Assembly: GCA_007258455.2 (NCBI GenBank)
Contig: VDFB02252616.1
Span: 119,572,552 to 119,636,551, forward strand
Source of the DNA: Sequoia sempervirens
Taxonomy: Eukaryota; Streptophyta; Pinopsida; Cupressales; Cupressaceae
Reading direction: 5' to 3'
DNA length: 64,000 bases
In this document: positions 58,544 through 64,000 of the stretch, in pieces
Numbering within the stretch: position 1 is the first letter of the stretch
Layout of the letters: every line of letters starts with the position of its first letter
Notes under the pieces: generated by a model
What the model saw: only the letters and a program-made list of their open reading frames with translations
Told to the model about the DNA's origin: nothing
Databases searched by the model: none
Program-made: the position numbers and the translations under genes

Positions 58544-59554
58544 TTTTGGAAGAATGAAGAAGAAGCCCTCTGGTGTGTTTTCATTGATGCCAACATTGTT
58601 TGGTGACATTTTTTTTAATCTAGTAAACAGTGTTTATGTTACCTTGATCTAGTAACTTGGTCTGAAATTGCTCATAGTAAGATATTGGCCTATGTGATTT
58701 CAGCATGTTATTTAGGACTATTAAATGCATATGTGAACAATTTTTTAGCAACCTTGGTTGAGTGGACTGAAAGATATAAATGATAGAAGTTCAACATTGT
58801 GTATATCACCAAGTCTTCTTCTGGCCAACATGAATAAAGTGGCATGAAGTCTAATATGGTGTGGAAATGCTAAAGAGATCGATTTAGGTTCATGTCAACC
58901 TAATTTATGCCTTGCATGTTTTGGTTTTGAGCACGAAAGAAGTTTTGTTGAGCTGACAAGCTACTCTTGAATTAAGTATGTATACATTTAATTAGGCCCA
59001 CCTAATTGATGTGTAAGGATGTAATGGCATATATATATGAAACATTTTTATACTGAAGGCATGATATAGGTGTGATGTGCAACAAGTGATGTGTGATAGT
59101 GTGTGAACTTACATGTATGAGTTTTGTGTCAAGGAAAAATTGTAGTATATGTTGTGAACCTACAAATCGGTGCAACTTTTATTTTTTTGAGCTTAATTGG
59201 AACTGAATTCAACACATGAAAGGTGTTTTCCATCAGTTCAATTTTTGGAAGTAAGCCAAACTCCATTTTGTAATCATTTTAAGTTGTGATCCTTTCAAGG
59301 ATAGTGTGTCCTAGCAGTGTGCCCCTATAATATCTTATGACCAGTCATAATATATTGTGAGCTAATTGGTTTTTTCCCATTTTGGGTTTTCCATGTAAAA
59401 ATCTCAATGTTTATGTGTTATGTGGTGTTATGATATCTTTCATTTATTTTCTTACAATTTTAGTTAGATGTGTTTTAATATTTAGATGGTTAATAACTGA
59501 ATTATTTAGTAGAATACTATTTCACCCCCCTCTCAGTATACTGGGTGTTCAACA
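58544..59554 (+). repeat. 3' LTR of non-autonomous element
   Basis: It starts TTTTGGAAGAATGAAG (the 5' copy has TGTTGGAAG) and ends GGGTGTTCAACA. It is followed by the duplicated CTTAG. Confidence 0.9.
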
Positions 59555-59559
59555 CTTAG

Positions 59560-62540
59560 ATAACTAGGTTCTTTAAAGTGATGGGTGTAGGATAATTCAT
59601 TAGTCTTTTAAATAATGCATCATATATTTTGGATTTGAACATTTTGTTTTCACTTTCCTTTTAATTTCAAACCCTTTCACATATTGATTTTTCTATATTA
59701 TAGCTTTTTCTTTGATGAAAATGTCTTCTTTACGATTGAAAACTGTCATTTTGTAATGAAAAGGCACAAAGGACTGTCATTTTAAAGTTTGAAACTACCC
59801 TTTTGTTATGACTATCTTGAGTTTTATGTGAGGTTAAGGACACTTCAATGATTTCCCATATAATTTAACTATCCTTAAATTGAACCTTGTATTGTCATCT
59901 ATGATGAAGTGACTACCTTCTTGTCTTTAATGCTATGTTACCCTTGAAGTCTACCCTTTATAATGAATAACCTTTCTTGGAAGCCTTTCATCTCAAATCT
60001 CCCTTTTATATCCACCCTTACTCATCATGGTTCACTATTCTATGCATTTTTTATCTTCAACCACTTACATGCATTTAGTGTCTAAAAGAAATCCATGGAC
60101 TACCGTTAAATCCTTGGATACCATTATACTATCAAACTATCCTTTGAATATTCTTTATTCATTGGTAGTCCTATCACTGTCATCAATAAAATGATTTTCC
60201 AATTTGAAGCTCTCTTGAGGTCTTGTACACTATCAATAACATCCAAGACATCTTTCTATTTATGCTTATGAAAGCCTTATAACTTTTGACATATGACCCC
60301 CTATCATTTGTCTTGATTGTCTTTTGTTGTAGACTGTCATATGCCCTTTTTCACTATAACCCTAGCCTCTTTAGTTATTATCCTCCCTTGAATCTTTGAC
60401 AATGTAATAATATAATAAAAATGTTGCTCCTCATACTAGACTTTCCTATTGGAATGATGAAAATATGACTATCCTCAATTACTAGTGGTTTTCCTCTATT
60501 TCACTGACATTTGACAAACTACCCCTTGATTGTCTCTCATGCCTTAACCATTGATATTTTATTATCCCAGGTTACAATTAGGTTGATTTTCCTCATAAGG
60601 TATTTGTGACTTTAAATTTTTTATTTTCTTGATTAATGTATTTCATAAGAATCCATCGTATAGTCATAAATACTCCCCTTAGGTCATAATATAGTGTAGT
60701 GTAGGAAAAAGTATCCCTTTTTCAAACTTAATTAGGGATTAAATATTAACATGAACTAAATTATACCTTAATTCAATGTTGTAATATGTATTTTACATAT
60801 TCACATTGAGTTTAGGGCCGTATTAATTAAAATGGACTTAATTGTGCCTTATTTTGGTGTTGTAGAGTGTACCTCTTTACACTTTCACACTTATTTAGGG
60901 ATCCCTTAATTAATTGAGGTTAATTTTCCTTAATTGGCCCCTTTAGTTCAAATCCAAGCCTAATTAATCACATTTTATGAAGAGGAAAACCTGACATTCA
61001 TTAATGCCTAAATGTAACACTTCTCATTGAGCAATGTGTTTCCTAGGTAAGTGACCTAGGAATGGGTCCTCACTTAGACCTATGGCCTAAATTTAAATTA
61101 TGCTTTTGGTAGTATTTTAATGATTTCAAATCCATATTCACATGTTAGATTTTGCTATTTGAATTTTAGGAAATTAATGTTACATACCTATAAATATAAG
61201 GTCATTTCACTAAGTTTCACCTAGCAAGACTTTCAAGCAATCTAAGAATTTTCAAGTGAGCATTATTGGAGCATTTCAAGAGTATTTAAAGGAATTCAAG
61301 AGCAGATTTAGTGAAGAATTATTGTAGCAATCAATATCCAATTGTCATGTCAAATTCTTCTTGAATCATGCATGCTATTGGAGCTAATATGTTGATGTAG
61401 AGTTCATGATCCATTCAAGCATTCAAGCAATTGTTTCAAATCATGTTTCAAGATCAAGATCCACATCCATTGAAGCCATTTCATGCTAGTTGTAGATCTA
61501 CATTCCAAGGTTCATCCAAGGGTTTTGTGAGTTGTGACATTGCTTTGTTCAATCATCATTCCTTTCATGCTATTTTATTTCATTACAAGGTTTAATTACC
61601 AAAATGGGTTTTGACCAAGGAAAACAACCATTCACCAAAAATAAAACATTTTTCCCTCTTGATTTCTGTTTCTAGATTTAGGTGGAAGAAATATTGAAGA
61701 TCTCTTGAAGAGAAAAATTGAAGAAGTTGTCAAAGTTGCAAAAGTTGTCATCTTATAGAAAATCAATTTCAAAATTTATTTTCAACACTCCGAACCTAAA
61801 ACTTGGGAAAATTGAAGGATTCAAATATTGACCCAAGGGGATACTTGTCACTAAAAATTGAAGTGTCTCATATGCTATATATTTTAGCATCAACTTTGAG
61901 GGCTTAGAAAACTAAATCCAACGTAACTTGAATGGGTGAAAAAGGAGTTCATATGTCAGAGTTATGACCAGTCAAAGTTGGGTCAAACTAGGTACAGGGG
62001 GCTAAAAAACATTCTCCATAATTAAAAATAGAAGAAATACAAATTTATAATATGGATTGTGGAAACTTGACATATTTAATAGGTACAAGGGGCCAGTCAG
62101 AAAGGAAAAAAAATTGACTGACTCGAAATTGGTCAAAAACAACATCAAATTGAAGAGCTTATCGATACAAACTTAACGCCGCTTGTTTTGCCAAAATTGG
62201 AGCTCGTATGCACAAGTTACACTTGCTCAAAGTTGCAGGTTGACTTTTCCTATTGGACCATATGGATGATGACGTCAAAATGTTGACACAGTAGGTTTGT
62301 ACCATACAAACATGATGTGGACCAATCAACACATGACATGTGGCATTTGTGCAGTGTGTTAGCAACACAGTTAGCAAGTGACATGGAAAAGTGACATGTC
62401 TTCAGCTAACATGGTAGGGTGACATGTCTTTGGCAACAAATTAACTCTTGCCATATGGCCCTATCACTAGGTGCCATGTGGCACCCTCTCTCTTTCGTAT
62501 AGCACATTGTTACATCTATTTTATTTACCAAAAATATTTG
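59560..62540. other. No gene identified; probably decayed LTR sequence
   Basis: 59560-60950 is C/T-rich on the plus strand with many ACTATC and CCTTT words, no ORF. CTATAAATATAAGG near 61189 looks like a TATA region. Sequence such as GGAGCTCGTATGCACAAG near 62198 and repeated GTGACATG words near 62380-62430 look like LTR sequence. No boundaries or pairs could be fixed. Confidence 0.45.
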
Positions 62541-62619
62541 GTGGGGGTCGAACCCGCGACCCCCACATTACAAGCCTATTGCCTACACCATTGCATTGCG
62601 TGGGTGTTCGTCACCCACA
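62541..62619 (-). other. tRNA-like (SINE-like) motif 1, degenerate
   Basis: On the minus strand a pol III B box GGTTCGACCCC (62554-62544) and an A-box-like TGGTGTAGGCA (62590-62580) lie 25 bases apart, with CTTGTAA between them resembling an anticodon loop (TGT, Thr). The B box is inside a perfect 10-bp stem (62541-62550 with 62557-62566). A second perfect 7-bp hairpin is at 62600-62618. No complete acceptor stem can be folded, so this is not an intact tRNA gene. Confidence 0.5.
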
Positions 62620-62680
62620 AATGACAATTAGATTGTTTTGACATTTTGGTGCTTTAAATTGGTTAATAAAAAAATAACCG

Positions 62681-62740
62681 GTGGGGGTTGAACCCCCAAC
62701 CACTCGCTGGCTAGAATCTTAGACCACCGTCACCCCACAT
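62681..62740 (-). other. tRNA-like (SINE-like) motif 2, degenerate
   Basis: On the minus strand a B-box-like GGTTCAACCCC (62694-62684) follows an A-box-like TGGTCTAAGAT (62726-62716). Both motifs have the same orientation and a similar GGTGGGGG flank to motif 1, about 140 bp away. Confidence 0.42.
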
Positions 62741-62749
62741 GTGTCCTTA

Positions 62750-63000
62750 AGTGTAAGTAAGGGTTAGGTTAGTTAAAACTAGATGTGAAGCCAAATTTTT
62801 TAACTTATAGAAAATAAATTTTAAAAAGGTTATCAAACCCCCAAAATGATTAAAAAAAAAAAAAAAAAAACAATATGGAGCCTAAATGGAAGGTAATAAG
62901 GGCTTAAAGACAAAAATTTTTTTTCTTTAAAGGGGGTAATGGTTATGTTTTTATTTGTAAAAATTAAGGGAAATTGGTTTTAAGGGGGGAAATTACAAAT
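62750..63000. other. A-rich spacer
   Basis: An A run at about 62849-62870 and purine-rich flank. It may be U3 sequence of the LTR that follows or the A tail of an old insertion. Confidence 0.4.
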
Positions 63001-63505
63001 TTATAGTTTTATCCATAAGGGGAAAAAATTTTGTATAAAAAGTGGGTGAGAGTGCAAGTGTATTCATTCATAATTTGTTTTATGCTTTGTGAATAATGAG
63101 GATAGAGAATTCCTAGGAGATGAGGGAATTGAAGTTAGGACTTTGATAGTGAATTGTAGTCTTTGTGCATTTGGAGCTTGTAGTCAAGCTTGTTGTACTG
63201 GTGAAAGAGGACTTTTGTAATTCATTATCATTTGAGAGTTGTGAAGAGACTTGTATTAGTTGAAGCCTTGTAATTGTTTCTGGAGCATAATCAAGGATTA
63301 GTCACTCTATTGGAGAGGGAACCAGAGATGTAGCCATATTGGTGAACTCCGTTATCAACTTGTGTTTTTTCTTCTCTCTCTTTTCTCTCTTCTCTTCACT
63401 TTAATTTGGTTATGTTTATCTACAAATTTTAATTATGTTTTCAAGACCTTTAGTTTAATCATTGTCAAAGTTATTATTCACGTGCAACAGTCCTAGATCC
63501 TAACA
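63001..63505 (+). repeat. 3' portion of a 5' LTR, right-edge element
   Basis: TATA-like box at 63034, a C/T-rich U5-like segment (TTCTCTCTCTTTTCTCTC, near 63371) and an end CCTAACA at 63505. AGATGTAGCCATATTGGTGA near 63326 resembles the conserved 'GGACGTAGGC...' phrase of plant LTRs. A gag of gypsy type follows. The LTR's start was not found; the second LTR lies beyond the window. Confidence 0.5.
63034..63041 (+). promoter_or_regulatory. TATA box of the right-edge LTR
   Basis: TATAAAAA lies in U3-like sequence about 470 bp before the LTR end, a suitable position for the element's promoter. Confidence 0.45.
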
Positions 63506-63515
63506 TTAGATCAAG

Positions 63516-63526
63516 TAGTATCATAG
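63516..63526 (+). other. Primer-binding-site-like sequence, mutated
   Basis: TAGTATCATAG matches TGGTATCAGAG with two changes and follows the LTR end by ten bases. Confidence 0.45.
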
Positions 63527-63611
63527 ATTTGTTATGACTATTGTTTGCAGAGGTGAATGATAACGTGATCCAGGAGCTAGCGAGGTGAAGGCACGCTTGT
63601 AGAATACAATT

Positions 63612-64000
63612 ATGAGATTGGTAAACAAAGAAATTTGCCAAGGATGGAAGGATAGAAAGCTCGAAAATGTTGAGAACTTGATGAGAAGAGTTTTTAAAAT
63701 AAAGGAAATGGTAGTTCTTTTTCAGGGAAGGCAGGAAAAGGGAGAAAAAAAGAAGCGTGGAAAAGGAGATTCTTCGAAGCAAGAGAAGCATGAAGATCGA
63801 AAGGACAAAGATCGGGAGGTGATGATGAGCCTCAAAAAAGTCCTTCTCTATCTTCTCCTTCTTCTCCATCTTCTCCTTCTTCTTCTATTGATCCTTTCAA
63901 GGGTGCACATAAGCCTAAAATTAAATTGGATGTAAAATTTGATCTACCTAAGTATTGTGGGGAACTAAATGCTGAGAAATTAGATGACTAGGTTTAACAA
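63612..64000 (+). pseudogene. gag: Ty3/gypsy-type gag, 5' end, frameshifted and cut by window edge
   Basis: An ATG at 63612 starts a Lys/Arg/Glu-rich helical region (RRVFKIKEMVVLFQGRQEKG, KKKRGKGDSSKQEKHEDRKD). Near 63835 the frame shifts by one; the correct frame then reads SPSSPSSPSSSIDPFKGAHK followed by IKLDVKFDLPKYCGELNAEK and LDD, the start of a gypsy gag ('VKFDLPKYDGE-x-N-x-E-x-LD-x-W'). A TAG replaces the expected Trp codon just before the edge. The true start codon could lie upstream. The rest of the element is outside the window. Confidence 0.72.

Larger units (their letters stand above)
36255..59554 (+). mobile_element. Non-autonomous LTR retrotransposon carrying two nested insertions
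   Basis: LTRs at 36255-37238 and 58544-59554 are flanked by an exact 5-bp target-site duplication CTTAG (36250-36254 and 59555-59559). The span is 23.3 kb, but 38264-55571 is a later LINE insertion with its own 16-bp duplication. The element itself is therefore about 6 kb: LTR, primer-binding site, coiled-coil/zinc-knuckle gag, a long orphan ORF, purine tracts, LTR. No protease, integrase or RT is present. The LTR ends, purine tracts and primer-binding site resemble the SIRE-like element at 23877-31663, the probable source of enzymes. Confidence 0.9.

Noticed and set aside
62541..62619. Functional tRNA-Thr gene
   Set aside because: The B box and anticodon-like loop are present, but no acceptor stem or proper D arm can be folded and box spacing is short.
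62849..62870. Poly-A run as the end of a LINE or SINE
   Set aside because: No TSD or upstream element body can be tied to it, and it may be LTR U3 sequence.

Overview
The window looks like intergenic heterochromatin of a large-genome seed plant. It is strongly AT-rich, has no intact cellular gene that I can recognise, and is filled with old, mutated plant-type transposable elements: Ty1/copia, Ty3/gypsy, L1-type LINEs with a DUF4283-like ORF1, and a TIR element. Nearly every coding region carries nonsense codons and frameshifts. The density, age and nesting fit a gymnosperm such as a conifer, but that is inference.

Layout. 1-1202: 5' part of a minus-strand copia element running off the left edge. 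1203-9077: mostly unassigned, with a gypsy gag fragment at 7934-8280. 9083-15545: complete but decayed copia element with two ~335-bp LTRs. 16006-~19760: minus-strand LINE remnant (zinc-finger/RNase H end). 20328-22255: candidate orphan LTR with a PBS-like site. 23877-31663: complete SIRE/Maximus-like copia element with LTRs of 1.6-1.9 kb. 34279-35004: TIR (MITE-like) element with perfect 19-bp ends, sitting in a coding remnant with a possible intron. 36255-59554: a 23.3-kb composite described next. 59560-64000: unassigned sequence, two tRNA-like (SINE-like) motifs, then the LTR and gag start of another gypsy-type element cut by the right edge.

The composite is a three-layer nest, each layer with exact target-site duplications. 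(1) A non-autonomous LTR element of ~6 kb (TSD CTTAG) carries a coiled-coil/zinc-knuckle gag and a ~680-codon orphan ORF but no pol. Its LTR ends, PBS and repeated GGGGGAGA tracts resemble those of the copia element at 23877-31663, so that family may have mobilised it. (2) A LINE (16-bp TSD) inserted into the last zinc knuckle of its gag. The LINE carries ORF1, ORF2 (EN-RT-RNase H) and an unusual third ORF before its poly-A. (3) A minus-strand gypsy-like, pol-less LTR element (TSD GAGAT) inserted into LINE ORF2. Its internal region encodes a coiled-coil, Ser/Pro-rich, G-patch-like protein and contains minisatellites.

The best candidates for something undescribed are the three-ORF LINE, the two pol-less LTR elements with orphan proteins, and the apparent dependence of one of them on the SIRE-like copia family.
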